A stretch of DNA of 64,000 nucleotides, taken from positions 1 to 64,000 of the forward strand of contig NZ_JACHVU010000005.1 of the NCBI RefSeq assembly GCF_014190915.1, in the 5' to 3' direction. The position numbers were made by a program, and so were the translations under genes. The first letter of the stretch is position 1. The number at the start of each line of letters is the position of its first letter. Source of the stretch: Mycolicibacterium iranicum (lineage in GTDB: Bacteria > Actinomycetota > Actinomycetes > Mycobacteriales > Mycobacteriaceae). The notes beneath the pieces were generated by a model. It made no database searches. It was not told where the DNA came from and saw only the letters and a list, made by a program, of their open reading frames with translations. Of this stretch, positions 9,409 to 16,808 are shown in pieces.

Positions 9409-9873
9409 TCAGACGGCGCCGGTGAAACCGTGCTGGCGCCACGCCTCGTAGACGGCGACGGCGGCCGCATTGGACAGATTCAGCGAGCGCCGGCCGCTGA
9501 GCATCGGGATACGCACCTGCGCCGTGATGTGGGGATCGGCCAGAGTGGCCGCGTCCAGGCCGGTCGGTTCCGGTCCGAACATCAGCACGTCGCCTGGCGC
9601 ATAGGAGATCTCGGCGAACGACGTCGTGGCGTGCGCGGTGAACGCGAAGACCCGGGCCGGGGTGAGCACAGACCATGCGCCGCTCAGATCCGGGTGCACG
9701 GTCACCGAGGCGAGGTCGTGGTAGTCGAGCCCGGCGCGACGCAGCTTGGGTTCGGAAAGGTCGAAGCCGAGGGGTTCGACCAAATGCAGCTCACAGCCGG
9801 TTCCGGCGACCATGCGGATCGCATTGCCCGTGTTGGGTGCAATGCGCGGCGAGTAGAACAGCACCCGGAACAC
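9409..9873 (-). CDS. trmL: tRNA (cytidine/uridine-34-2'-O)-methyltransferase
   Basis: A 154-residue SPOUT (trefoil-knot) methyltransferase. Motifs are FGPEPTGL (near residue 99) and IPMLSGRRSLNLSNAAA followed by VYEAWRQ, which form the SAM-binding knot. The family 2'-O-methylates the wobble base of tRNA-Leu in other bacteria. It corresponds to the SpoU-type gene Rv3366 beside the same conservon. The GTG start has TAACCT six bases upstream on its strand (9885-9880), so it is probably leaderless. It converges on the nitroreductase with three bases between stops. Confidence 0.9.
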   Translation of the reverse strand: MFRVLFYSPRIAPNTGNAIRMVAGTGCELHLVEPLGFDLSEPKLRRAGLDYHDLASVTVHPDLSGAWSVLTPARVFAFTAHATTSFAEISYAPGDVLMFGPEPTGLDAATLADPHITAQVRIPMLSGRRSLNLSNAAAVAVYEAWRQHGFTGAV

Positions 9874-9913
9874 GGTGGCAGGTTACGTGTCCCGGGCGGT
9901 GAGTTCTACCGGC

Positions 9914-10066
9914 TCAATCCAGGCAGGTCTCGTAGCTGGCGATGGAGATCAGACCTTCGAGGGTGTCGAGGTCGACCACTTCGCTGCTCATCGCTCTCAT
10001 CAGGGGGGAATCGCCGATCTCCGAGGCATCGGCCAACATGGCAACCTCAATACCGTTTCGAACCAT
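9914..10066 (-). CDS. Small ORF of 50 codons, function unknown
   Basis: An open frame of 50 residues, MVRNGIEVAMLADASEIGDS at its start and DTLEGLISIASYETCLD at its end. The ATG is preceded by CGGAGGT (complement of 10073-10079) at a spacing of six, a strong ribosome site. The product is acidic with one Cys near the C-terminus and no signal peptide or membrane segment. It lies 40 bases before trmL on the same strand. The layout (charged first part, short Ser/Thr/Cys-containing tail) resembles some peptide precursors, but no modifying enzyme is nearby, so that idea is weak. I do not recognise the family. Confidence 0.55.
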   Translation of the reverse strand: MVRNGIEVAMLADASEIGDSPLMRAMSSEVVDLDTLEGLISIASYETCLD

Positions 10067-10445
10067 CTTCGCACCTCCGTTGTGCGGGCCTGGTTACCCA
10101 TCGTGGCGCCGTTAAACGCGGCGTCTGTTCTTAATTCTTCCTTATTTTGCGCGTCCTCCGACTTCGAAGGTATAACGATCCTCTTGCGTTTCGGCGGAGG
10201 CATTTTCGTGTCGCAGCCCGAATTCGGTCGCTGAATTCACACAGCGAATAGCGATTTGCTGGCGAGCGAATCTTCGCCTCGGTCACCGAGTTTGCGGAAC
10301 TCCTTTCTTGTGGAAACCGCAGTGACGGGCTGGCATACTCGTCCAATTGCCAGGCCCGCCCGGTCGTGGGCGCCATCCGCAGGAAGCCTTATGAACGACG
10401 CTCGACCCGTGATCTGCGCGCGCCCGACCGACGGGACGGCCCGCC
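10067..10445. promoter_or_regulatory. A+T-richer divergent promoter region before the conservon
   Basis: About 380 bases between the small minus-strand ORF and the sensor kinase. The middle part (about 10125-10320) is clearly richer in A+T than its surroundings. On the plus strand TGGAAA (10311-10316) and CATACT (10334-10339), 17 bases apart, are a possible promoter for the conservon. On the minus strand a TATACC element occurs near 10170. It contains the 21-codon ORF at 10391. Confidence 0.45.
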
Positions 10446-10456
10446 GTGAGCCCTGA
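10391..10456 (+). CDS. Possible 21-residue leader peptide
   Basis: ATG at 10391 follows AGGAAG (10381-10386) with a spacing of four, a better ribosome site than that of the kinase itself. The reading is 21 residues ([20 protein letters not shown] then P) and its TGA at 10454 overlaps the kinase GTG at 10446. Such an overlap could couple translation of the kinase to the leader. It may also be chance in GC-rich DNA. Confidence 0.35.
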   Translation: MNDARPVICARPTDGTARREP

Positions 10457-12938
10457 CAAGCGACCGTCCCGGTGGGCGCCATCCAACTGGCCGGTGCGGA
10501 TCAAGGTGCTGGCCATCGTCCTCGTACCACTGGTCTTGGCCTGCGTCTTCGGTGGCCTGCGGGTGTACGGCAGCGCCACCGCCGCCCAGAACCTCCGGCA
10601 CGCCGCCGAGCGGGCCGACATGGTGCCCGCCGTCGCCGACTACATGGCCGCCCTCGAGGACGCGATGGTGACCGCCACCGACGGCGGCGACGCCCCGGCT
10701 GCTTTGACGCGGTTCGACGACGCGAAGTCAGAACTCGTGCACCGCCTCGACACCGCGCAGGTCGACGACAGCGTCCGCCAGGCCGTCAACTCGCTGGTGG
10801 AGTCCGGGCAGAACCTGCTCGACAAGATCGCTGCGGGCACGATCGATCTGCGCACGAGGGTCATGACGTACGGGCCGCTGCTGATCACTGCGGAAACGGC
10901 CATCACCGGCCTGGTCGGCACCGGCGAGGAAGGCGTGCGCTCCGAGGCGGACGTGCTGTCGCGGGCTGTCGGTGCGCGCGGTCAGATGGCGATGCAGCAG
11001 ATGCTCGTGACCCGGGGCGCCGAGGTGCCCGAGCCGGTTCTGCGTGCTGCGATGGTGACGTTGGCCGGCACCGAACCGGCAACGGTCACCGCGATGGGCA
11101 GCTTCCTCGGGGGAGCGACCGGGCAAGCCGATCAGCTGCGTTCCCAGATGGTCCGGCGGATGTCCCTGCTGTCGGAGCCGGGCACGGTGCTCGTCGGCAA
11201 CCCCGACCTGCTGGCTTCTCAGCGCATCACCGCCGACATCGCCGGCGGGCTGATCGCCCAGACCGTCGCGGACATCCCGGCCACCGTCTCCCGGCAGGCC
11301 GAGGACGCCACGGCCGCGGCGATCCGCGACGCCGCCCTGACCGGAGCGGCGATCCTCGTCGCGCTCGGCCTCGTCACGCTGGTGGCTCGCTCGCTCGTGC
11401 GGCCGTTGCGTACCCTGCGCGACAGCGCGCTCACGGTCGCCCACGAAGACCTGGCCCGCGAGGTCGAGCACGTCCGCAGCGACGGCAAGGAATTCACCGT
11501 TCAGCCCATCCCGGTGCACACCACCGAGGAGGTCGGCCAGGTCGCCCACGCCGTCGACGAGCTGCACCAGCAGGCCGTCCTGCTCGCCGGCGAACAGGCG
11601 CGCCTGCAGCTGCAGGTGACCGACATGTTCGAGACACTCTCGCGGCGCAACCGGTCGCTGGTCGACCAACAGCTCAGCCTCATCGACCGGCTGGAACGCG
11701 ACGAGGAGGATCCCGACCGGCTCGAGAGCCTGTTCCAGCTGGACCATCTGGCCGCCCGGATGCGCCGCAACGGCGCCAACCTGATGGTGCTCGCCGGGGC
11801 CCAGATGTCCCGCGAACAGGCCGAGGCGGTTCCGGTCGCGGCGCTGGTCAACGCCGCCGCGTCCGAGGTCGAGGAATACACCCGCGTCGTGACCTCCGGC
11901 CTGCCCGACAGCGAGATCGACGGAGCTGTGGCCGGTGACCTCGTGCATCTGCTGGCCGAGCTGCTCGACAACGCACTGCGCTACTCGCCGCCGAGCACCC
12001 AGGTGCGGGTCTCGGCGGTGCCGACCGGAAACAACGGCCTCGTCGTCGAGGTCAGCGACACAGGCCTGGGGATGACCGAGTCCGACCTGCGGGTGGCCAA
12101 CACCCGGCTGGAGTCCGGCGGCGAGGTCAACCCGTACACGGCGCGTCACATGGGCCTGTTCGTGGTCGGTCGGCTGGCGGCCCACCACGGCCTGGTGGTG
12201 CGGCTGCGCAGCACGGTCGCCGGCCAGGCGGACTCCGGCACGACCGCCGGCGTCTACATCCCGAGCCGACTGCTGGTCCGTCCCACGCCGGCGCCGCCGC
12301 AGCTGCCCGAGCCGGCCCGCGCATCCGAGGGCCCGGCGCCGACTCCCTCGCGCAGCCCGGAACCCGTGATCGTCGCGGCGTCGCCAGAGCCGCCGTCCGA
12401 AGTGCTGCCCCAGCGCCGCCCCGGGGCCAGCGGGATCGTCGAGCCGCCCGCCCCCGAACCGGTTCCCGCCGCGCCGCCCGTGCGCACCGACGTGTCTGCG
12501 TACTTCGGGGCCAGGGAGGGCGCCAGGGAGTCCGCGCACGAGCCCTCACCCCGTGCCGGCCACGCCGCCCTCGACGACGACGCGATCTATCAGAAGATGC
12601 TGTCGGAGTGGCTCGTCGATCCCCACGAGCTCTCCCAGAGCACCGACCTGAACTGGCGATCGGTGTGGGACCACGGCTGGTCGGCCGCAGAAGCTGCCGA
12701 GGCCGCGCCTGTCCACGACCACACCGCCGAAGGCCTGCCGGTCCGCCGGCCCGGTGCGCGGCTGGTGCCCGGGCACGCCGACGAGCGGCCACCGGCGCCG
12801 AACGCGCAACCGGGCGACGAGCAGGCGGTACCCGCGCGCGATCCCGAGGCCCTGCGGGCCAGCATCGGCAGCCATTTCGGCGGCGTCCACGCCGGCCGCA
12901 GGCACGCCCTCGAAACGGGAGGCCCGGCCACGTCATGA
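10446..12938 (+). CDS. Nitrate/nitrite-sensor-type histidine kinase of the mfp conservon
   Basis: An 830-residue membrane sensor. TM1 spans about residues 18-38, an extracellular NIT-type helical domain about 45-290, TM2 about 295-315 and HAMP about 316-380. A His in [10 protein letters not shown] follows, then a HATPase_c domain with N box ([14 protein letters not shown], near 505) and DTGLGM. A Pro-rich tail of some 200 residues ends the protein. It is the kinase-like first member of an actinobacterial conservon (Rv3365c type). No response regulator is present; the adjacent roadblock and GTPase proteins are the expected partners. GTG start; its stop overlaps the next gene (ATGA). Confidence 0.88.
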   Translation: MSPDKRPSRWAPSNWPVRIKVLAIVLVPLVLACVFGGLRVYGSATAAQNLRHAAERADMVPAVADYMAALEDAMVTATDGGDAPAALTRFDDAKSELVHRLDTAQVDDSVRQAVNSLVESGQNLLDKIAAGTIDLRTRVMTYGPLLITAETAITGLVGTGEEGVRSEADVLSRAVGARGQMAMQQMLVTRGAEVPEPVLRAAMVTLAGTEPATVTAMGSFLGGATGQADQLRSQMVRRMSLLSEPGTVLVGNPDLLASQRITADIAGGLIAQTVADIPATVSRQAEDATAAAIRDAALTGAAILVALGLVTLVARSLVRPLRTLRDSALTVAHEDLAREVEHVRSDGKEFTVQPIPVHTTEEVGQVAHAVDELHQQAVLLAGEQARLQLQVTDMFETLSRRNRSLVDQQLSLIDRLERDEEDPDRLESLFQLDHLAARMRRNGANLMVLAGAQMSREQAEAVPVAALVNAAASEVEEYTRVVTSGLPDSEIDGAVAGDLVHLLAELLDNALRYSPPSTQVRVSAVPTGNNGLVVEVSDTGLGMTESDLRVANTRLESGGEVNPYTARHMGLFVVGRLAAHHGLVVRLRSTVAGQADSGTTAGVYIPSRLLVRPTPAPPQLPEPARASEGPAPTPSRSPEPVIVAASPEPPSEVLPQRRPGASGIVEPPAPEPVPAAPPVRTDVSAYFGAREGARESAHEPSPRAGHAALDDDAIYQKMLSEWLVDPHELSQSTDLNWRSVWDHGWSAAEAAEAAPVHDHTAEGLPVRRPGARLVPGHADERPPAPNAQPGDEQAVPARDPEALRASIGSHFGGVHAGRRHALETGGPATS

Positions 12939-13330
12939 CGGCGCAGAACGTGGACTGGTTGGTCGCCCGGTTCGCCCGCGAGGTGCCCGGGGTGTCCCAC
13001 GCGATCCTGGTGTCGGCCGACGGCCTTCTGATGGCGGCCAGCGAGCACATCCCGCAGGAGCGGGCCGACCAACTCGCGGCGGTGGCATCGGGGCTCGCCA
13101 GCCTCTCGACCGGCGCTGCCCAGCTGTTCGACGGCGGCTACGTGCTGCAGTCGGTCGTGGAGATGGAGAACGGATACCTGCTGCTGATGCGGGTGGGCGA
13201 CGGCTCCAACCTCGCTGTCCTGGCCGCCCGCAGCTGCGACATCGGGCAGATCGGCTACGAGATGGCGATCCTCGTGGAACGCGTCGGTGCGGTCGTGCAG
13301 TCGCGCCGGCGCGCGCCCCAGCACTCGTGA
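12935..13330 (+). CDS. Roadblock/LC7 domain protein of the conservon
   Basis: A 131-residue single-domain roadblock protein ([20 protein letters not shown] at residues 4-23, typical of the family). Roadblock proteins act as scaffolds or GTPase-activating partners for small Ras-like GTPases, here MfpB two genes downstream. The ATG overlaps the kinase stop; a longer upstream reading runs inside the kinase gene and is rejected. It corresponds to Rv3364c. Confidence 0.9.
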   Translation: MTAQNVDWLVARFAREVPGVSHAILVSADGLLMAASEHIPQERADQLAAVASGLASLSTGAAQLFDGGYVLQSVVEMENGYLLLMRVGDGSNLAVLAARSCDIGQIGYEMAILVERVGAVVQSRRRAPQHS

Positions 13331-13337
13331 GTCGGCG

Positions 13338-13706
13338 ATGGGCGCACACGAAAGGCGGGAACCCGGGCCGAGCCTGGTACGTCCGTACACGCTGACAGCC
13401 GGACGCACGGACACCGGTGTGTCCTTGCCGCTGGAGGCGCCGATCGGCGTCGTGAGCCCGGCCCAGCCCGCCCACTGGCCGGGCAACGACGTGCGCGGAC
13501 AGATCGTGTGGCTGTGTGCCGAGCGTCCCTCTGTGGCCGAGATTGCCGCGCATCTCTCACTGCCGCTCGGCGTGGCGCGGGTGCTGGTCGGGGATCTGGT
13601 GGTGCAGGGTTACGTGCGGGTGCACGCCACCCTTGGCGAGGCCTCGACGGCCGACGAACGACGGGAACTGATCGGAAGGACACTGCGTGGCCTCAGGGCG
13701 CTCTAG
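13338..13706 (+). CDS. DUF742 protein of the conservon
   Basis: A 122-residue protein with a winged-helix-like DUF742 domain (QIVWLCAERPSVAEIAAHLS then LPLGVARVLVGDL, about residues 57-90). In conservons this protein sits between roadblock and GTPase and probably bridges the kinase module and the switch. ATG at 13338 chosen, seven bases after the roadblock stop. Its 3' end overlaps the MfpB start by 20 bases, which fits translational coupling. Confidence 0.88.
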   Translation: MGAHERREPGPSLVRPYTLTAGRTDTGVSLPLEAPIGVVSPAQPAHWPGNDVRGQIVWLCAERPSVAEIAAHLSLPLGVARVLVGDLVVQGYVRVHATLGEASTADERRELIGRTLRGLRAL

Positions 13707-14256
13707 ATCGGCCTCGACGAAGATCGTCGTGTCCGGCGGCTTCGGCGCCGGCAAGACGACGTTCGTCGGCGCGGTGTCCGAGATCGTGCCGCTGCGCACC
13801 GAGGCGCTGGTCACCAACGCCTCGCAGGGGGTGGACGGGCTGGAGGCCACCCCCGACAAGTCGACCACCACGGTCGCCATGGATTTCGGCCGGATCAGCC
13901 TCGACGAGGACCTGGTGCTGTACCTGTTCGGCACGCCGGGGCAGCGCCGGTTCTGGTTCATGTGGGACGACCTGATTCGTGGGGCGATTGGCGCGATCAT
14001 CCTGGTCGACGTCCGCCGGCTGGAGGACAGCTTTGCGGCGGTGGATTTTTTCGAGGCCCGCAACCTGCCGTTCCTGGTTGCCGTCAACGAGTTCGACGGC
14101 GCCCCGAGCCATCCGTTGCCCGCGGTGCGCACGGCGCTGGCCCTGTCCGAGCACGTGCCGATGACGACCGTCGACGCGCGCAGTCGTGAGTCCGCCAAGG
14201 CCGCACTGATCGCTGTGACCGAGTACGCGTTGAGCCGGCTCGCGCCGACGGGCTGA
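13687..14256 (+). CDS. mfpB: Small Ras-like GTPase MfpB
   Basis: A 189-residue GTPase. The P-loop is GGFGAGKTT (residues 17-25); the switch-II region reads FGTPGQ (81-86) instead of DxxGQ, as in other conservon GTPases; the base-specificity motif is NEFD (134-137). In M. smegmatis MfpB in its GTP form binds MfpA and is needed for MfpA to protect DNA gyrase from fluoroquinolones (established knowledge). GTG start inside the DUF742 gene. Only two bases separate it from mfpA. Confidence 0.92.
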   Translation: MASGRSRSASTKIVVSGGFGAGKTTFVGAVSEIVPLRTEALVTNASQGVDGLEATPDKSTTTVAMDFGRISLDEDLVLYLFGTPGQRRFWFMWDDLIRGAIGAIILVDVRRLEDSFAAVDFFEARNLPFLVAVNEFDGAPSHPLPAVRTALALSEHVPMTTVDARSRESAKAALIAVTEYALSRLAPTG

Positions 14257-14258
14257 GG

Positions 14259-14810
14259 ATGAACGCCCACGAGGCCGATCGCGAATTCGAGGGTCGCAGT
14301 TTCCGCGACGAGGACCTGAGCCGCCTGCGCACCGAGCGGGTCGTGTTCACCGAATGTGACTTCACCGGGGCCGACCTCTCCGATTCCGACCACACCGGGT
14401 CGGCGTTCCGCAACTGCACGTTCCGTCGTACATCACTGTGGCACAGCACGTTTCGGCACTGTAGTTTTCTGGGTTCGTCGTTCGCGGAATGTCGGCTGCG
14501 GCCGCTGACGGTGATCGAGGTGGACTTCACGCTCGCCGTCTTGGCCAATGTCGATCTGCGCAAGGCCGATCTGTCGGACTGTCGTCTACGCGAAACCAGT
14601 CTGGTGGGTACCGATCTGCGCGAGGCGGTGCTGGCCCGAGCCGACCTGACCGGCGCCCGGGTACAGGGCGCGAAGGTCGAGGGTGCCGACCTTCGTGGGG
14701 CGCGCGTGGACCCCACCTTCTGGACGACGGCCGCTGTGCGCGGCGCCAAGGTCGACATCGACCAGGCGATCGCGTTCGCCGCCGCTCACGGCCTTGACAT
14801 CGGCGGCTGA
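14259..14810 (+). CDS. mfpA: Pentapeptide-repeat gyrase-modulating protein MfpA
   Basis: A 183-residue right-handed beta-helix protein. Consecutive A(D/N)LXX-type pentapeptides run from about residue 20 to 165 (CDFTG ADLSD, then ADLTG ARVQG AKVEG ADLRG). MfpA mimics B-form DNA, binds gyrase and gives intrinsic fluoroquinolone tolerance. A flat C-terminal helix (DIDQAIAFAAAHG) is the dimer-type cap. It is the last gene of the conservon and is followed by a stem-loop. Confidence 0.93.
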   Translation: MNAHEADREFEGRSFRDEDLSRLRTERVVFTECDFTGADLSDSDHTGSAFRNCTFRRTSLWHSTFRHCSFLGSSFAECRLRPLTVIEVDFTLAVLANVDLRKADLSDCRLRETSLVGTDLREAVLARADLTGARVQGAKVEGADLRGARVDPTFWTTAAVRGAKVDIDQAIAFAAAHGLDIGG

Positions 14811-14825
14811 AACCGTATCCCTGCA

Positions 14826-14859
14826 GGTCAAAAAACCGCACGTCGTCGCGTGTTTGACC
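14826..14859 (+). terminator. Stem-loop after mfpA
   Basis: GGTCAAA (14826-14832) pairs with TTTGACC (14853-14859), and inner CACG/CGTG extends the stem past a six-base bulge. It begins 15 bases after the mfpA stop and has no T-run, as is common for mycobacterial terminators. Confidence 0.5.
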
Positions 14860-14875
14860 CCATAGCCGCAAAAGT

Positions 14876-14890
14876 CGCATGTGAAATGCG
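14876..14890. promoter_or_regulatory. Inverted repeat before the flavohemoglobin gene
   Basis: CGCAT-GTGAA-ATGCG is a perfect 5-bp inverted repeat in an A+T-rich patch 43 bases before the hmp start. Its 7-1-7 layout (CGCATGT-G-AAATGCG) is reminiscent of nitric-oxide-sensor (NsrR) half-sites. That is a resemblance only. Confidence 0.4.
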
Positions 14891-14933
14891 CAATTAGTAG
14901 CGTCGGTGACGTACCTGCAATGGAAGGAAGCCG

Positions 14934-16154
14934 ATGACCGTCACCGCCGCCCCCGCCGGACTGGAACCCGTTCACGCACAAACTGTCTCCGCGACGCTCC
15001 CGCTGATCGGCGCACACATCGACGAGATCACCACGGAGTTCTACCGGCGTATGTTCGCCGCCCACCCGGAACTGCTGCGCAACCTGTTCAACCGCGGCAA
15101 CCAGAAGCAGGGCGCCCAGCAGCGCGCACTCGCGGCCTCGATCGCGACGTTCGCCGCCCACCTCGTCGACCCCGCACTGCCGCACCCCGCCGAGCTGCTG
15201 TCCCGGATCGGGCACAAGCACGCCTCGCTCGGCGTGACCGCCGATCAGTACGCGATCGTGCACGAGCACCTGTTCGCCGCGATCGTCGACGTGCTCGGGG
15301 CGGACACGGTCACCGCCGAGGTCGCCGAGGCGTGGGATCGCGTCTTCTGGATCATGGCCGACACCTTGATCGCGCTCGAGCGTGACCTCTACGCCGAGGC
15401 CGGTGTGGAGCCCGGTGACGTCTACCGCCGCGCCACGGTCGTCTCCCGCGTCGACGACCCGTCGGGCGCGGTGCTGCTCACCGTGCGCCCCACCGGCGAA
15501 CCGTTCCGCGGTTTCGTTCCCGGACAGTACGTTTCGGTCGGCGTGACGATGCCCGACGGGGCGCGGCAGCTGCGGCAGTACAGCCTCGTCAACGCCCCGG
15601 GGGCCGCCGAGCTGACCTTCGCGGTCAGGCCGGTCGATGCGGTCGCCGGGCAGCCGGCGGGCGAGGTGTCCTCCTGGATCACCGCCCACGTCCGCGTCGG
15701 TGACATCCTCGACGTCACCGTGCCGTTCGGCGACCTGCCGGCCCCCGACGGCGCGACGCCGCTGGTGCTGATCTCGGCCGGGATCGGCGTGACGCCGATG
15801 ATCGGCATCCTGGAACACCTCGCCGCGTCCGCGCCGGACGCCGAGGTGCAGGTGCTGCACGCCGATCGCGACCCGGCCGTGCACCCGCTGCGGGACCGGC
15901 AGCAGCTGCTGAGTGCCGCGCTGCCGGGGGCGCGTCTGGAGACGTGGTACGAGGACGGAGTAGAGGACGGCCCGGGCGTGCACCGGGGACGGATGGACAT
16001 CTGCGCGGTCGACATCCCCGGCGACGCCCAGGTGTACCTGTGCGGCAACAACGGTTTCGTGCAGGCGGTGCGGGCACAACTGGCCGACCGCGGCATCGCG
16101 GGCGGGCGGGTGCACTGCGAGCTGTTCTCGCCGAACGACTGGCTTCTGGGTTAG
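14934..16154 (+). CDS. hmp: Flavohemoglobin, nitric oxide dioxygenase
   Basis: A 406-residue protein. The globin domain (about 1-140) carries the proximal His in IGHKHASLG. An FAD-binding reductase domain follows (RQYSLVNAP, near residue 219), then an NAD(P) domain (ISAGIGVTPM) ending in the VYLCGNNGFV segment. It oxidises NO to nitrate with O2 and NADH in the cytosol. AAGGAAG precedes the ATG. A TetR gene converges on it with overlapping stop codons. The NIT-type sensor a few kilobases upstream makes this neighbourhood rich in nitrogen-oxide functions, though a link is only inferred. Confidence 0.94.
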   Translation: MTVTAAPAGLEPVHAQTVSATLPLIGAHIDEITTEFYRRMFAAHPELLRNLFNRGNQKQGAQQRALAASIATFAAHLVDPALPHPAELLSRIGHKHASLGVTADQYAIVHEHLFAAIVDVLGADTVTAEVAEAWDRVFWIMADTLIALERDLYAEAGVEPGDVYRRATVVSRVDDPSGAVLLTVRPTGEPFRGFVPGQYVSVGVTMPDGARQLRQYSLVNAPGAAELTFAVRPVDAVAGQPAGEVSSWITAHVRVGDILDVTVPFGDLPAPDGATPLVLISAGIGVTPMIGILEHLAASAPDAEVQVLHADRDPAVHPLRDRQQLLSAALPGARLETWYEDGVEDGPGVHRGRMDICAVDIPGDAQVYLCGNNGFVQAVRAQLADRGIAGGRVHCELFSPNDWLLG

Positions 16155-16714
16155 TCGGGAGAGATCGCGCGTGTCACCAGATCCGCGATCGTCCGGCAGT
16201 ACTCCGGGCTGATGGGGTCATTGGAGTACAGCGCGAAGGTGTGGAGGGGCGACGTCAGCAGTTGCAGCGCAACGATCGGTTTGACGTCGCTCCTCAACTC
16301 GCCCCGCTCGCTCGCGCGCCGGAAGATGCACTCCACCATGTCCCGTCGGACGCTCCAGAAGTGGCCGCGGGTGTTCGGATCGACCGCCTCGGACCTGCTG
16401 TCGATCACCAGCATGCGCGAGATCCTGCGCCCGACCGGTTCGTTGAGGTACCCGGCCAGGGCCAGGGCGAGCTCGACGAGATCACCGTGCAGAGAACCGG
16501 TGTCGGGCAGCGTCATCATCGTTTTGCTGTAATGCAGCAACGCCTCGGCGATGAGTTCCTGTTCGGTGGCCCAGGTCCGGCGGACGTAGTCCGGGCTCAG
16601 CTTCGCCCGCTGCGCGACCCCTTCGAGCCGGAAGCGGTCCACGCCCCACTGCTGCACTTCGGCCAGCGCGGCGTCGATAGCGGCCGCGCGCTGTGCTGCT
16701 TCGGTGTCCGACAA
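16151..16714 (-). CDS. TetR-family transcriptional regulator
   Basis: About 187 residues. The helix-turn-helix region covers residues 25-60 (FRLEGVAQRAKLSPDYVRRTW) and an all-helical ligand domain follows. A TTG start at 16714 is chosen because GGGGGAAATCAG precedes it and it gives a usual TetR length; the frame stays open to 16795, where an ATG would add 27 residues. Its stop overlaps that of hmp in the opposite direction. The gene lies about 95 bases downstream of the exporter on the same strand, so it may regulate that exporter. Confidence 0.75.
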   Translation of the reverse strand: MSDTEAAQRAAAIDAALAEVQQWGVDRFRLEGVAQRAKLSPDYVRRTWATEQELIAEALLHYSKTMMTLPDTGSLHGDLVELALALAGYLNEPVGRRISRMLVIDSRSEAVDPNTRGHFWSVRRDMVECIFRRASERGELRSDVKPIVALQLLTSPLHTFALYSNDPISPEYCRTIADLVTRAISPD

Positions 16715-16808
16715 CTGATTTCCCCCTTCAGCCCCGCGTCGAGCGTACGGAATCCGAAGGCGATTGCTGTGCAATTCAACCAATTTCGTGCGCACAGCAC
16801 GTTCACAG

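Noticed and set aside
9914..10066. RiPP precursor interpretation of the small ORF
   Set aside because: No lanthipeptide, lasso, radical-SAM or cyclodehydratase gene lies near it; kept only as a small ORF of unknown function.
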